A stretch of DNA of 64,000 bases from the NCBI GenBank assembly GCA_001029295.1, contig LDXJ01000053.1:48104-112103 (forward strand). Direction: 5' to 3'. The position numbers were made by a program, and so were the translations under genes. This document shows positions 33,941-42,960 of this stretch, one piece after another. The DNA comes from Peptococcaceae bacterium CEB3. Its GTDB lineage: Bacteria; Bacillota; Desulfitobacteriia; Desulfitobacteriales; Desulfitobacteriaceae. A model generated the notes under the pieces. That model worked only from the letters and a program-made list of their open reading frames with translations, was not told where the DNA came from and ran no database searches. Position 1 is the stretch's first letter, and the number at the start of each line of letters is the position of its first letter.

Positions 33941-34228
33941 ATGGATAACAAACCGACTACCGAACCCACGGCTGGAGTGAGTGACAAAGAGAAAATTCGT
34001 CCGGTGATTCTGACCGCCTTGACAGACATCTGCGGTACAGCGGAAGTCGCCAACAACCCTCAGCTCGATCTTTTTGCCCGAGGCCTCCTCGACTCCTTCG
34101 GCCTGGTCGAGCTGATGTTAACCATCCATGAGCAATTGGGCCTGGAGATTGCACCCACGGAAGTAGAGCGGGAAATGTGGTCGACCCCGGAGAAAATAAT
34201 CGGCTATCTTGAGGGGAAAACGAGATGA
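33941..34228 (+). CDS. dltC: D-alanine carrier protein DltC
   Basis: A 95-residue acyl-carrier-type protein, a little longer than typical DltC because of an N-terminal extension. The phosphopantetheine-attachment Ser lies in FARGLLDSFGLVELML near residue 51. It carries D-alanine as a thioester from DltA to the membrane machinery. The ATG follows AAAGGAGAAAAGGG. Here dltC is first in the operon, while many Firmicutes have dltA first. It overlaps dltD by four bases. Confidence 0.92.
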   Translation: MDNKPTTEPTAGVSDKEKIRPVILTALTDICGTAEVANNPQLDLFARGLLDSFGLVELMLTIHEQLGLEIAPTEVEREMWSTPEKIIGYLEGKTR

Positions 34229-35430
34229 TCCGCCACCGTTTGGCACCTCTGGGCGTGGCCGTCGGGCTTTTTTTTCTGACCATTTTGGCGGTCGGCCCCC
34301 TGAGCCGCTGGTGGGTCAGCCGCTCCATTAGACCGGGGATGATCGAAACCGCCAGCGAGAGTCTTATTCCCTCACTTTTTCAGGGAACTCTTTTACAGAG
34401 CATGGCCTTAAAAGACCCGGCCGTAGTGCCCATGTATGGATCCTCAGAGTTTGGGCACGGGGGTCCTTACAATCCCACCAAACTCTTCGCCGGCAGGCCC
34501 ACCGGTTGGACCCCATATCTGGTGGGACACGCGGGTTCCTTGGCCCTAATCCAGGCCCTCTACGCCGGAGCGCAGGACTTAAAAGGTAAAAAGATCGTCC
34601 TTTCCCTGTCGGCACAGTGGTTCCACCCCGGGGAAATCGCCCAAAACCCATTCGCCGCTAATTTCTCCGCCCTGCAAGCCTACAAGATGCTCTTCAACCC
34701 TAGTTTGACTGTCCGGACTAAGGAAGCGCTGGCCCAACGCCTGCTTCAATTCAACGAGGTCAAGCACTCTTATCCGGTACTCGCCGGACTGCTCAAATAT
34801 TACGGCCGTCCCAGCCCCGTTTCGCGCCTGATGGAAGCCCTCTATTGGCCAGCCGCCAAGGTTGAATTGGCATCTTTGGAAATTCAGGACGCGACTAAAA
34901 CCCTTCAGGTTCTCCACCATTTGCCGGCAAAAGAAGTCGCTAAAAATGCCCAAGATCCGTCTTGGAAGACCTTGCCCCCCTGGTCACAAATGCTCAAAAA
35001 GGCAACGGCCGACGTAGCCAAGGTGGAAACCAACAACCCTTTCGGCATCAACAACAACTTTTTTAAGGGTAAAATCAAAAATCTGCAGAAGTTCAAAAAC
35101 TCCGCGCTTAAAGGGCGTTTTTATCCTTCACCCGAATACGCGGATCTCAACCTCTTGATGCAGGTGCTGAAAAACGAGGGGGCCGACCCCATTTTTTTGA
35201 TTCAGCCGGTCAATGGCCGTTGGTATGACTTCACCGGATTTCCCAAATGGCAGCGGCAGAAATATGACGAGCAGGTTCGCGCTATGGCGCACCGCTACGG
35301 CTTTGCCCTGGCAGACTTCACCAATCACGCCTATGATAAATATTTCATGGATGATCCCTCTCATCCTAGTGAGAAAGGATGGGTTGAATTCAATGAAGCA
35401 TTGGATCGGTTCGTTCATCAAAAACCCTAA
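34225..35430 (+). CDS. dltD: D-alanyl-lipoteichoic acid synthesis protein DltD
   Basis: A 401-residue protein with one N-terminal membrane anchor (VGLFFLTILAVGPLSRWW) and an extracellular SGNH-like domain. The nucleophile Ser is in YGSSEFGHGG near residue 74, and the catalytic Asp-His pair in DDPSHPSEKGW near residue 378. DltD completes D-alanyl transfer to teichoic acids outside the membrane. It overlaps dltC by four bases and dltX by 38 bases. Confidence 0.92.
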   Translation: MIRHRLAPLGVAVGLFFLTILAVGPLSRWWVSRSIRPGMIETASESLIPSLFQGTLLQSMALKDPAVVPMYGSSEFGHGGPYNPTKLFAGRPTGWTPYLVGHAGSLALIQALYAGAQDLKGKKIVLSLSAQWFHPGEIAQNPFAANFSALQAYKMLFNPSLTVRTKEALAQRLLQFNEVKHSYPVLAGLLKYYGRPSPVSRLMEALYWPAAKVELASLEIQDATKTLQVLHHLPAKEVAKNAQDPSWKTLPPWSQMLKKATADVAKVETNNPFGINNNFFKGKIKNLQKFKNSALKGRFYPSPEYADLNLLMQVLKNEGADPIFLIQPVNGRWYDFTGFPKWQRQKYDEQVRAMAHRYGFALADFTNHAYDKYFMDDPSHPSEKGWVEFNEALDRFVHQKP

Positions 35431-35545
35431 GACGGTCTGGGTGACCCGGGTCATTTATTACTACCTGATCCTTATGGGACTTTTTATCCTCTATCTGGTA
35501 GGAAAACAGCACACCCCGCCCCCGTTTATTTACAACGGTTTTTAA
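35393..35545 (+). CDS. dltX: DltX-like small membrane protein
   Basis: A 50-residue protein that begins inside the 3' end of dltD in another frame. It has a single membrane segment (VIYYYLILMGLFILYLVG) and the DltX signature tail PPPFIYNGF. DltX peptides take part in D-alanine transfer to teichoic acid, with the C-terminal aromatic motif at the transfer site. Its placement between dltD and dltA is as expected for a rearranged dlt operon. The start ATG at 35393 is preceded by GAAAGGATGG. Confidence 0.85.
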   Translation: MKHWIGSFIKNPKTVWVTRVIYYYLILMGLFILYLVGKQHTPPPFIYNGF

Positions 35546-35623
35546 AGGGCTATGAGCACGAAGATAAGGACGAGCGAGCATCTGCGAATTAATCTTAATT
35601 TGTTGAAAGAGGGAAGTGAAAAC

Positions 35624-37387
35624 ATGCTCTTGCAGCAGATCGAGCACTGGGCGGAACAGACCCCACATCATTTGGCCCACAAGCACAGAGAGCAGTCTTT
35701 AACTTACGCGGAACTCAAAGCTTCCTCAGATGCCTTGGCCGTTTGGCTGCGGGAGAAGGCAGCTCCTGATTCTCAAAAGCCTCTCCCCATCGTCGTCTAT
35801 GGCCATAAAGAAAGTGAGATGCCCGTTCTTTTCCTGGCCAGCGTCAAAGCGGGTTATCCGTACATTCCCGTAGATGTATCTGTTCCCCCCGAGCGCTTGC
35901 GCAAAATCCTGGAAACCTCCCAAGCCGCGGCAGTGCTCTCTCCCCGAGCCCTTCCCGAAACGGTGAAAAAGAGTGGTTTACTTTGGCAAGAGCACATTCA
36001 CCTGGACAATATCCGCTCGTTGGCACCCCGCGGAACCCGGCCCAAGCCGGAATGGCTGATTGGCCCCGACGATGTCTGGTATATCATTTTCACCTCAGGC
36101 AGCACCGGTGAACCCAAGGGGGTGCAGATTACGCGACGCGCTTTGGAGACTTTCGTCGATTGGGTCAACCGCCAGTACTGCCCTCGCCCGGAAGAAGAAG
36201 TTTTCCTCAATCAAGCCCCTTTCTCCTTCGACTTGTCCGTCATGGATCTGTACATGTCCCTGAGCAGCGGAGGGACTCTCTGGAGTGTGGATCAGGAGCA
36301 AATCACGAATGCCAAGGAGTTGTTCCGGTCTTTGCGGGAAGCGCACTTGAGCTATTGGGTATCGACCCCTTCCTTTGCGGAAATGTGCCTTCTGGATCCT
36401 GGTTTTACCCAAGCACTCCTCCCCTCTCTGAGGTATTTCCTCTTCTGCGGCGAAGTCCTTCCGAATGACGTAGCCTCCCACCTCTTGGCCCGTTTCCCCC
36501 GGGCCCGGGTCATCAACCTTTACGGTCCCACCGAGTGCACCGTCGCCGTATCCGGAGTGAATATTGACGCGGACACCGCCAGGAATCCGGAACCACTCCC
36601 TGTGGGTGAAAATTCCCCTGATTGCCGGATCTATATCTGTGACCCGGAGGAACTTGACAGAATAACCAGTGGAACGGACCGGAGACCTTTAGGGACGGGC
36701 GTACCTGCCCACCCTCTTCCCCAAGGGGAAAAAGGGGAAATCGTCATTGTCGGTCCCAATGTCAGTATCGGCTATCTCAACCGCCCTGAGCTGACAAGAC
36801 AGGCCTTCTTTGAGTGGACTGAGGAGGGATGCACCCAGCGAGCCTACCGCACGGGAGACATCGGCTGCCGGCGCCACGGACGGTTATTTTACCTGGGGCG
36901 GAGGGATTTCCAGGTCAAGCTGCACGGATATCGGATTGAGTTGGGAGAGATCGAGGAACAGTTGCGCAAACTGCCCGGAATCGAAAATGCCGTCGTGCTC
37001 CCGGTTGAGCGGCGGGGAAAGAACGCGGCCCTGCAAGCTTTCATTAAGCTAGGCGCAGACTCTACCGTTCCGAAGCTAGGCGCTGACTCTACCGTTCCGA
37101 AGCTAGGCGCTGACTCTACCGTTCTGTCGGCGGCGAAGCCCTCAAATCTCCATCTCACTCTTGAAGCTGGCCCCCGCGGGGCAACAGAGCCCCACCGGAC
37201 GGCAGAGGAACCCGGCGGGCCGAACCACACCCTTAGTCTGGGACTGAACTTGCGGGAACAGTTAAGCCGGGTCTTGCCCGCCTACATGCTGCCCCAGCGT
37301 TACGTTTTCATCCAAAACATCCCTCTGACGGCCAACGGCAAGGTGGACCGCAGAGCACTGCTAGGAGGACACTATGATCCCGTATGA
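35624..37387 (+). CDS. dltA: D-alanine--[D-alanyl-carrier protein] ligase DltA, with tandem-repeat insertion
   Basis: A 587-residue adenylating enzyme that activates D-alanine with ATP and loads it onto DltC. Motifs: TSGSTGEPKG (about 157-166), FSFDLSVMDLY, LYGPTECTVAV, and YRTGDIG with LGRRDFQVKLHGYRIE; the catalytic Lys is in TANGKVDRRAL. In the small C-terminal domain, three copies of KLGADSTVP (about 475-500) and an extra 40-residue linker interrupt the fold, so the protein is about 80 residues longer than usual DltA. The ATG at 35624 is chosen because AGAGGGAAGTGAAAAC precedes it; an upstream ATG at 35552 lacks a site. Confidence 0.9.
   Translation: MLLQQIEHWAEQTPHHLAHKHREQSLTYAELKASSDALAVWLREKAAPDSQKPLPIVVYGHKESEMPVLFLASVKAGYPYIPVDVSVPPERLRKILETSQAAAVLSPRALPETVKKSGLLWQEHIHLDNIRSLAPRGTRPKPEWLIGPDDVWYIIFTSGSTGEPKGVQITRRALETFVDWVNRQYCPRPEEEVFLNQAPFSFDLSVMDLYMSLSSGGTLWSVDQEQITNAKELFRSLREAHLSYWVSTPSFAEMCLLDPGFTQALLPSLRYFLFCGEVLPNDVASHLLARFPRARVINLYGPTECTVAVSGVNIDADTARNPEPLPVGENSPDCRIYICDPEELDRITSGTDRRPLGTGVPAHPLPQGEKGEIVIVGPNVSIGYLNRPELTRQAFFEWTEEGCTQRAYRTGDIGCRRHGRLFYLGRRDFQVKLHGYRIELGEIEEQLRKLPGIENAVVLPVERRGKNAALQAFIKLGADSTVPKLGADSTVPKLGADSTVLSAAKPSNLHLTLEAGPRGATEPHRTAEEPGGPNHTLSLGLNLREQLSRVLPAYMLPQRYVFIQNIPLTANGKVDRRALLGGHYDPV
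37046..37126 (+). repeat. In-frame tandem repeat in dltA, 3 x 27 bp
   Basis: Three 27-base units (AAGCTAGGCGCTGACTCTAC CGTTCCG type) at 37046, 37073 and 37100, differing at two positions. Being a multiple of three they keep the dltA frame and encode KLGADSTVP repeats. Confidence 0.92.
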
Positions 37388-38813
37388 CAGCTTCCCCTTT
37401 TTCTTATGGCTTCTCATTCCCATCCTCCCAGCCGTCGTCTTGGGTCTCACCCAAGCCTCCCCCAGGACCCGTTCCCTCTGGATTATGCACGTATCCATCG
37501 GCATGCTTTATTTGATTCTTCGTCCCCTCACTTACTTTACTCAAGCCGTCGTCTATTTTGCCTTCGAGTTCGCCCTCGTCCGCACCTATCTGTACTACCG
37601 TCAATCGGAACGCCACCGGAACAAGGCTTATGTCTTTTATCTGGCCGTAATCGCCAGCCTCTTGCCTCTCCTCTTGGTCAAATTCGTCCCCTTGCTCGGA
37701 CTCAATCACTACGTGCAGACCCTCCTGGGAAATCCGGCCACAACAGCCCTGGCTGGGCACGCCCAACAGCACGCTCAAGCCGCTCACTCGGTCCGGGGTT
37801 TCTCACCGTCACTTCCCGCCTCTCCGACCCCCTCCGGCTATCAATCGTTCCCGCAGGTCCAATCTCCATCGGGAGTCCAGCCTCTGTCGGGGGTCCAGTC
37901 TCTGTTGGGGATTCACACTTTGCCCGGCACTCACGTTGTTTCGGCCGCTCCTTCCAACCAAGGCCAGATGAAACCCATCTGGAACTCTCTCCTGGGATTT
38001 CTGGGAATTTCCTACGTCACCTTTCGCATCGTAGGAACCGTGATTGAAATTCGGGACGGCCTGATCAAGGAGGTCAACCTGGGAGACTTCATCAGCTTCG
38101 TCCTCTTTTTCCCCACCCTGGCTTCCGGCCCGATCGATCGCTACCGCCGCTTTCTCGCCGATCTGAGAAAAACTCTGACCCGGCAAGAATATACCGGATA
38201 CATGATTGAGGGACTTGAGTACATTTTCCGCGGCTTTCTCTATAAGTTCATCATCGCTTATCTGATCAACCGCTATGCTCTCGCTCCCCTGAATCATGCC
38301 CACGCTTTCTGGCCCACGGTCAAATACATGTATGCCTACAGCGCTTACCTCTTCTTCGATTTTGCCGGCTACAGCGTCTTTGCCATCGGTGTGAGCCGCT
38401 TTTTCGGAATCAAGTCCCCCGAAAACTTCAAAGCCCCCTTCTGGGCCAAAAACATTAAGGATTTCTGGCAGCGCTGGCACATTTCGCTTTCCATGTGGTT
38501 CAGGGACTACATCTATATGCGCTTTGTCCTGACGAGTGCCAAAAAGAAATGGCTGACCAACCGCTATACGGCCTCGGCCGCCGGCTACCTTCTCCTCTTC
38601 CTCCTGATGGGGATTTGGCACGGCACTGAGTGGCATTACATCATCTACGGGCTCTACATGGCAATTCTGATGATCGGCTTCGAATTTCTGGAACGTCTCA
38701 ATAAAAAGAAACATTTCTGGGGACAAGGAAAAGCCTGGGATATGTTGGCCCGGATTTGCACGCTCCAGCTGACCTGCTTTGGCCTGCTCATCTTTTCCGG
38801 GCACCTGTTTTAG
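37374..38813 (+). CDS. dltB: D-alanyl transfer MBOAT protein DltB, with repeat-bearing insertion
   Basis: A 479-residue MBOAT-family membrane protein that passes D-alanine from DltC across the membrane. Family features: SFVLFFPTLASGPIDRY, NIKDFWQRWHISLSMWFRDY, and the catalytic His in MGIWHGTEWHYIIYG near residue 420. About residues 116-200 form a Pro/Ser/Gln/Gly-rich insertion with VQPLSGVQSLLG-type repeats, absent from ordinary DltB of about 400 residues; it falls between two membrane segments. The gene overlaps dltA by 14 bases. Confidence 0.92.
   Translation: MIPYDSFPFFLWLLIPILPAVVLGLTQASPRTRSLWIMHVSIGMLYLILRPLTYFTQAVVYFAFEFALVRTYLYYRQSERHRNKAYVFYLAVIASLLPLLLVKFVPLLGLNHYVQTLLGNPATTALAGHAQQHAQAAHSVRGFSPSLPASPTPSGYQSFPQVQSPSGVQPLSGVQSLLGIHTLPGTHVVSAAPSNQGQMKPIWNSLLGFLGISYVTFRIVGTVIEIRDGLIKEVNLGDFISFVLFFPTLASGPIDRYRRFLADLRKTLTRQEYTGYMIEGLEYIFRGFLYKFIIAYLINRYALAPLNHAHAFWPTVKYMYAYSAYLFFDFAGYSVFAIGVSRFFGIKSPENFKAPFWAKNIKDFWQRWHISLSMWFRDYIYMRFVLTSAKKKWLTNRYTASAAGYLLLFLLMGIWHGTEWHYIIYGLYMAILMIGFEFLERLNKKKHFWGQGKAWDMLARICTLQLTCFGLLIFSGHLF
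37857..37928 (+). repeat. In-frame tandem repeat in dltB, 4 x 18 bp
   Basis: Four 18-base units of the type GTCCAGTCTCTGTCGGGG at 37857, 37875, 37893 and 37911, increasingly diverged. They encode SGVQ-P/S-L hexapeptides in the loop insertion of DltB. Confidence 0.88.
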
Positions 38814-38841
38814 GAGTGATTCACCGCTGAACACTCCTTTT
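38813..38841 (+). terminator. Terminator of the dlt operon
   Basis: GGAGTG pairs with CACTCC followed by TTTT immediately after the dltB stop. It overlaps the 3' end of the convergent CGGC gene. Confidence 0.55.
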
Positions 38842-39282
38842 GCCCCCGGGGCGGGAGAAGATCACGTCTGTCATTGTCATGCGCGGCGCACAGAAAAGCC
38901 CTTTGACTTCTTCCTGAAACCGCTCTGAGGAGACTCTGGGATCATGGGTTCCGTAAACCACGCTGACCATGGGGTAGGCTTCCTCAATCACGTCCACGTA
39001 CATCTTGACAAAGGGACAGAGCGAAACCATGCAGAAGGTGAGATGAATGGCGTCGACATTCATCTCCGCCAAGGCCCTGACTTTGTGAAGTATTTTTTCC
39101 GGTGCCCGCACCGTCGGACAACCGGCGCAATTGACGATGCCGATTAACTCCAATTTTTCATCCTTCGGGTAACGGCTGAATTCTCCCTGTCGTTTGCGCA
39201 GATCCCGCATACATAGACCAAAAGCACAATCATATTCCTGGGTCACGTTCGAACAGCCCAGGATACCAATTCTCCTAGCCAC
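38821..39282 (-). CDS. CGGC domain-containing protein
   Basis: A 153-residue Cys-rich protein of the CGGC family (here CAGCP near residue 53), with further Cys in ILGCSNVTQEYDCAFGLC and HLTFCMVSLCPFV. The pattern suggests metal or redox binding, but function is not established. The GTG start at 39282 is preferred since GGGAGGGAGTCAT precedes it. It is 63 bases downstream of the sigma-54 activator and is probably the last gene of its operon. Confidence 0.75.
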   Translation of the reverse strand: MARRIGILGCSNVTQEYDCAFGLCMRDLRKRQGEFSRYPKDEKLELIGIVNCAGCPTVRAPEKILHKVRALAEMNVDAIHLTFCMVSLCPFVKMYVDVIEEAYPMVSVVYGTHDPRVSSERFQEEVKGLFCAPRMTMTDVIFSRPGGKRSVQR

Positions 39283-39345
39283 ATGACTCCCTCCCTTGAA
39301 CCTCTCCACAACTGAAGACAAAGACTCAATTCAGACCGGGCTTTG

Positions 39346-41157
39346 CTAGTCAAACTCGGGCAGGTTGTACTGGGCGAGTTTTCGGTACAAGACCGAGCGG
39401 TGAATACCCAAGGCGCGGGCCGCTTGCATCTTGTTACCCTTAGTTGCGTAGAGGGCATTGAGGATCATATTTTTTTCCGCCTCATACAGACATTCTTTCA
39501 AGGTACTCGAGCACTCCTCACGGTTGGGCAACCCCGCCCCCCGCAGCAAATGGGCCGGGAGATCCCTCAGATCAATTGAGTCGTCCGTACATAAGTTCAG
39601 CATCCGCTCCAGGACGTTTCCCAACTCTCTCACATTGCCCGGCCAGTGGTACGCTTTCAAAACCCCCATGGCTTCGGGGGAAATGCCCTGTACCCCCGTT
39701 CCCAATTCCCTATTTAATTTAGCGATCAGGTGGTTGGCCAAGAGTTCAACATCATCGGACCGTTCTCTCAGAGGCGGCAGTTCCAGGGAGATGACGTTGA
39801 GCCGGTAAAACAGGTCGGACCTGAACTTCTTTTCCTTAACAAGCTGTTGCAGATCCCGGTTGGAAGCGGCGATGATCCGCACGTCGACAGGAACAGGCTG
39901 TGTCCCGCCCACCCGTTCGACTTCTTTGTCTTGGATGACCCTCAAAAGCTTAGCCTGCATGGCCAGGCTCATGTCGGACGCTTCATCGAGGAGGATCGTC
40001 CCTTTATTCGCCAACTCGAATTTGCCTGGTTTACCTCCTTTACGTGCTCCGGTGAAAGCGCCGTCACTGTACCCGAAAAGCTCGCTTTCCAACAATTGTT
40101 CCGGGACGGCGGCACAGTTGATTTTGATGAAGGGGCCCTTGCGGCGCGGCCCAGAATTATGAATGGAACTGGCGAATATTTCCTTGCCCGTGCCACTTTC
40201 GCCTGTAATCAAGACGGTAGACGAGGATTGGGCCGCCCGGACCGCCAAATTCTTGGCTTTCATCAAAGCCGCGCTGGTGCCAACAATGTCATCGAAGGTA
40301 TAGTCCGAAACGTGGATTTTTCTGAATTCTTCCTTATAATACTCCAGATCATTTTCCAGCTGGATCATTTTCTTGGCAAAGACCCGGGCAATAGCCATAT
40401 CTTTAAAGAGGGTCTTGCCAATCGCGCCGATGATTTTACCGTCCTTCTTGATTGGCACGCGCATCATGATGAATTCCCGCTCACCCACTTTCCAGAGTTC
40501 CGCAAACTGAGGATTACCCGTCTGGACTGTTTCGGGCAACTGTGAATGGGGCGTTATCTCCAGGATGTGTTTCCCAATGACTTCTTCCAAACTGAATCCC
40601 ACCACATCGAGATAAAACTGGTTCATCATGACCACGTGGCAATGCTCATCGACCACAACCAGCCCCTCATGGGGGTTTTCAACGACCGCTTCCAGAGTCG
40701 CCTTCAGTTTTTGCGTGGTATGCAGTTCCTCGCTGACACTTTCCAAATCCGTGACATCCTGGAAGACAGAGACAGCACCGATCACTTTGTCGCGCCAAAC
40801 GATAGGCGTCCGGTTACTGATCAGGATTTTGTCGCCCAGTTTTTCCTTATCTGACAAAAGGGGGACACCGCTTTGAGCAACGGTAAATAAGGCCGAGTTG
40901 GGCACCAAGCGAAAAATATGCTGACCGAGAAATTCTTCCGCCCGGCAATTGAAAATCCGCTCGGCGGCCGGATTCAAAAAGACGATCCCGCCCTCCGCAT
41001 CGATCACGATGACGCCGTTGTGGACGGACTCCAGCACCTTGCGAAAGATCTCAGTCAATTCACCCTGCCACACCGAATCACCCAAAGAGATTACCCCCCT
41101 CGTTCCGCTCCCTGGCAGCAATTTGCGGATCCCGGCTCCAATAAGCAGTGTAAGCAA
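39346..41157 (-). CDS. Sigma-54-dependent transcriptional activator with two PAS domains
   Basis: A 603-residue enhancer-binding protein. PAS 1 (about 35-145, NGVIVIDAEGGIVFLNPAAE) and PAS 2 (about 155-260, EGLVVVDEHCHVVMMNQFYL) precede the AAA+ domain (about 289-520): Walker A GESGTGKE at 319-326, GAFTGA at 366-371 (contacts sigma-54), Walker B TILLDEA near 387, and an arginine-finger region RSDLFYRLNV. A Fis-type HTH (KMQAARALGIHRSVLYRKLA) ends the protein. No receiver domain is present, so the PAS units probably sense a small molecule or redox signal. It lies 78 bases downstream of the PduL-GNAT gene; a TTG at about 41085 after a GGGGGG run is an alternative start. Confidence 0.9.
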   Translation of the reverse strand: MLTLLIGAGIRKLLPGSGTRGVISLGDSVWQGELTEIFRKVLESVHNGVIVIDAEGGIVFLNPAAERIFNCRAEEFLGQHIFRLVPNSALFTVAQSGVPLLSDKEKLGDKILISNRTPIVWRDKVIGAVSVFQDVTDLESVSEELHTTQKLKATLEAVVENPHEGLVVVDEHCHVVMMNQFYLDVVGFSLEEVIGKHILEITPHSQLPETVQTGNPQFAELWKVGEREFIMMRVPIKKDGKIIGAIGKTLFKDMAIARVFAKKMIQLENDLEYYKEEFRKIHVSDYTFDDIVGTSAALMKAKNLAVRAAQSSSTVLITGESGTGKEIFASSIHNSGPRRKGPFIKINCAAVPEQLLESELFGYSDGAFTGARKGGKPGKFELANKGTILLDEASDMSLAMQAKLLRVIQDKEVERVGGTQPVPVDVRIIAASNRDLQQLVKEKKFRSDLFYRLNVISLELPPLRERSDDVELLANHLIAKLNRELGTGVQGISPEAMGVLKAYHWPGNVRELGNVLERMLNLCTDDSIDLRDLPAHLLRGAGLPNREECSSTLKECLYEAEKNMILNALYATKGNKMQAARALGIHRSVLYRKLAQYNLPEFD

Positions 41158-41235
41158 ATTCAGTCCATTCTTAATAGACTGTATAACTTAATTATAAAGA
41201 GGAAGGGTCTATGATTGCAAGCATTCCCAACATAT

Positions 41236-42471
41236 CTACAATATTTGCACCAACGTCTGCAGCACTTTTTCCATGATAGCGGTGTTGAGCCTGGCATCCA
41301 CCGTCTCGGGTTTAAACATAAGCATGAGTTCCTGACCTAATTTCAATCTGTCCGAAGGGTAAAAATTGGTATCCACAGGGATAGCGCCGAGGTTCAGGAA
41401 GAAATGTTTGCGTGCGTCCAATCCCTCCCGGGTTTGGCTCACTTCCAGCAACATTCCTTCTATTTCCGGATGGTTCTTTTCCATGAAAGAGACAACTTTG
41501 TGATAAAAGAAACTGCCGATCCCCCGGTTGCGATATTCCGGCAGGATGCAGATATGCTCCAAATAGGCCAGGCAGGCTCTGTGCATCCAGTAAAAACAGG
41601 CTACCCCGATCACTTTATCCTTTTCCAGCGCCATAAAGATATAATATTGGTTGGGAACCATCTTGCCGTTATCCAAAACCTTTTGCGTCATCTCCTGTTG
41701 TTCGGAGGCGGAATATTCAAAAACAGTGCGCAGGATCCGCATACCCTCTTGGAAATAGCGATCCTGAGGACCTTTACTCTGAACGAACCGGATATTGTCC
41801 GCGTCCACCTCTCTGATATTGCCAAGTCCGTCCTTGATCACGATCTCCTTGTGCTTAATCAGAGCCAGGTCGCCCGTATCGACGCCCGCCGCGTTCGCCT
41901 CGTCCGTATCGATATGAAACTCTGTCATGCCGGCACTGACCAAACGCACCAGGACATCGTTATAGGAAACCGTCTTTTCTCCTTTGATCAGGATATCCAC
42001 CTGGTCCCGGTCTGCCAACCCCAGGCTCTTGGCCTCTTGAGCTAACAAATGGATATGAGCTTTGGCAATCATGCAACCTTCTTCCAGAATGAGCATTCCT
42101 TCCGGGCCCACCAACACGCACCCCGGGGTTCCTCGCAAATCACCGGAATTCCGGTAAGGGGCGTCAATGCCCACCGTAAAAGTGTCGGTCCGTGACAATT
42201 CCACTTGAGTTTGCGCTCGGGCCGGTCCTATAATCCTAACTTTCTGCAACACCCCTTTGGGGCCGACGACCGTAACGGTCTCCTTGCAAGCAAATTGGCC
42301 GGCCTGACCTAACTCTCGTAACACCTTCAAATGATAGCCTTGGCCAAAAAGCTCTTCCACGTGCTGCTGACTGAGGTGAACGTGGGCTCTGGAAATGCCG
42401 ATCGTCACCAGCCATTTGTTGTTGTCCATTTTCAGATCATAGGTCGGCAGTTGATAAAGAGATACACTCAT
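41236..42471 (-). CDS. PduL-type phosphotransacylase fused to a GNAT acetyltransferase domain
   Basis: A 411-residue two-domain protein. Residues about 20-205 are PduL-like, interconverting acyl-CoA and acyl-phosphate: SRAHVHLS and KAHIHL carry the two zinc-binding His pairs, with RTDTFTVGIDAPYRNSGDL between them and EFHIDTDEANAAG at the end. Residues about 235-390 are a GNAT domain with CILPEYRNRGIGSFFYHKVV as the CoA-binding motif. Stand-alone PduL is usually 200-220 residues. The fusion suggests acyl-CoA consumed by both halves, or allosteric sensing of CoA thioesters. The ATG at 42471 has AGGAGTGG nearby, and a consensus sigma-54 promoter lies 118 bases upstream. Confidence 0.85.
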   Translation of the reverse strand: MSVSLYQLPTYDLKMDNNKWLVTIGISRAHVHLSQQHVEELFGQGYHLKVLRELGQAGQFACKETVTVVGPKGVLQKVRIIGPARAQTQVELSRTDTFTVGIDAPYRNSGDLRGTPGCVLVGPEGMLILEEGCMIAKAHIHLLAQEAKSLGLADRDQVDILIKGEKTVSYNDVLVRLVSAGMTEFHIDTDEANAAGVDTGDLALIKHKEIVIKDGLGNIREVDADNIRFVQSKGPQDRYFQEGMRILRTVFEYSASEQQEMTQKVLDNGKMVPNQYYIFMALEKDKVIGVACFYWMHRACLAYLEHICILPEYRNRGIGSFFYHKVVSFMEKNHPEIEGMLLEVSQTREGLDARKHFFLNLGAIPVDTNFYPSDRLKLGQELMLMFKPETVDARLNTAIMEKVLQTLVQIL

Positions 42472-42588
42472 TTTTCTACCACTCCTTTTATCATCTTCGT
42501 TGGCAAAGCTCGAAGCAACGAGCAGGTTTTACGGTCCCAGAGCCGCCCCACCGTCCCGCCGCCGCTTCCCCTTGCCTCAAGAGTAGTA

Positions 42589-42603
42589 GCAAGAATCGTG
42601 CCA
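42589..42603 (-). promoter_or_regulatory. Sigma-54 (-24/-12) promoter of the PduL-GNAT operon
   Basis: On the minus strand TGGCAC-GATTC-TTGC matches the sigma-54 consensus TGGCAC-N5-TTGC exactly. It lies about 118 bases before the PduL-GNAT start and two genes upstream of a sigma-54 activator. Confidence 0.85.
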
Positions 42604-42792
42604 ACCGCATGAATTTTCTGCCTAACCTGTCTATAAGTCTGGCGAAGTGCCTATTTGCAAGGGGCCTGTCGTCCGCGTCTTCTTTTCCGCCCGTGCCCAG
42701 TACAAGCAGGAAACTAGCCAAACCGTCCTCAATTGCGACATACCCGCTAACCCAAACGTGCCCTTTGCCGCTTGGTAAGCGCTATTGCACAA

Positions 42793-42834
42793 ACCGTCGT
42801 TGAAAAGCGACACCGTCGTTCAACCGCAACACCG
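42793..42834. promoter_or_regulatory. Candidate enhancer (UAS) for the sigma-54 activator
   Basis: Two tandem 19-base copies, ACCGTCGTTGAAAAGCGAC and ACCGTCGTTCAACCGCAAC, about 190-240 bases upstream of the -24/-12 element. GTTGAA and TTCAAC also form an inverted repeat across the pair. Distance and repeat style fit an enhancer site; binding is inference. Confidence 0.5.
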
Positions 42835-42960
42835 AAGGGGACATATCAGATCCACTGCCGATGATTCCACTGCCGATGATGACCAAAAAGCTTAGCCGCA
42901 TGCCCCTGGATTTATCCATGGGGTAAGGCATCGGAAATACATGAATCCTAAGAAAGTGTC

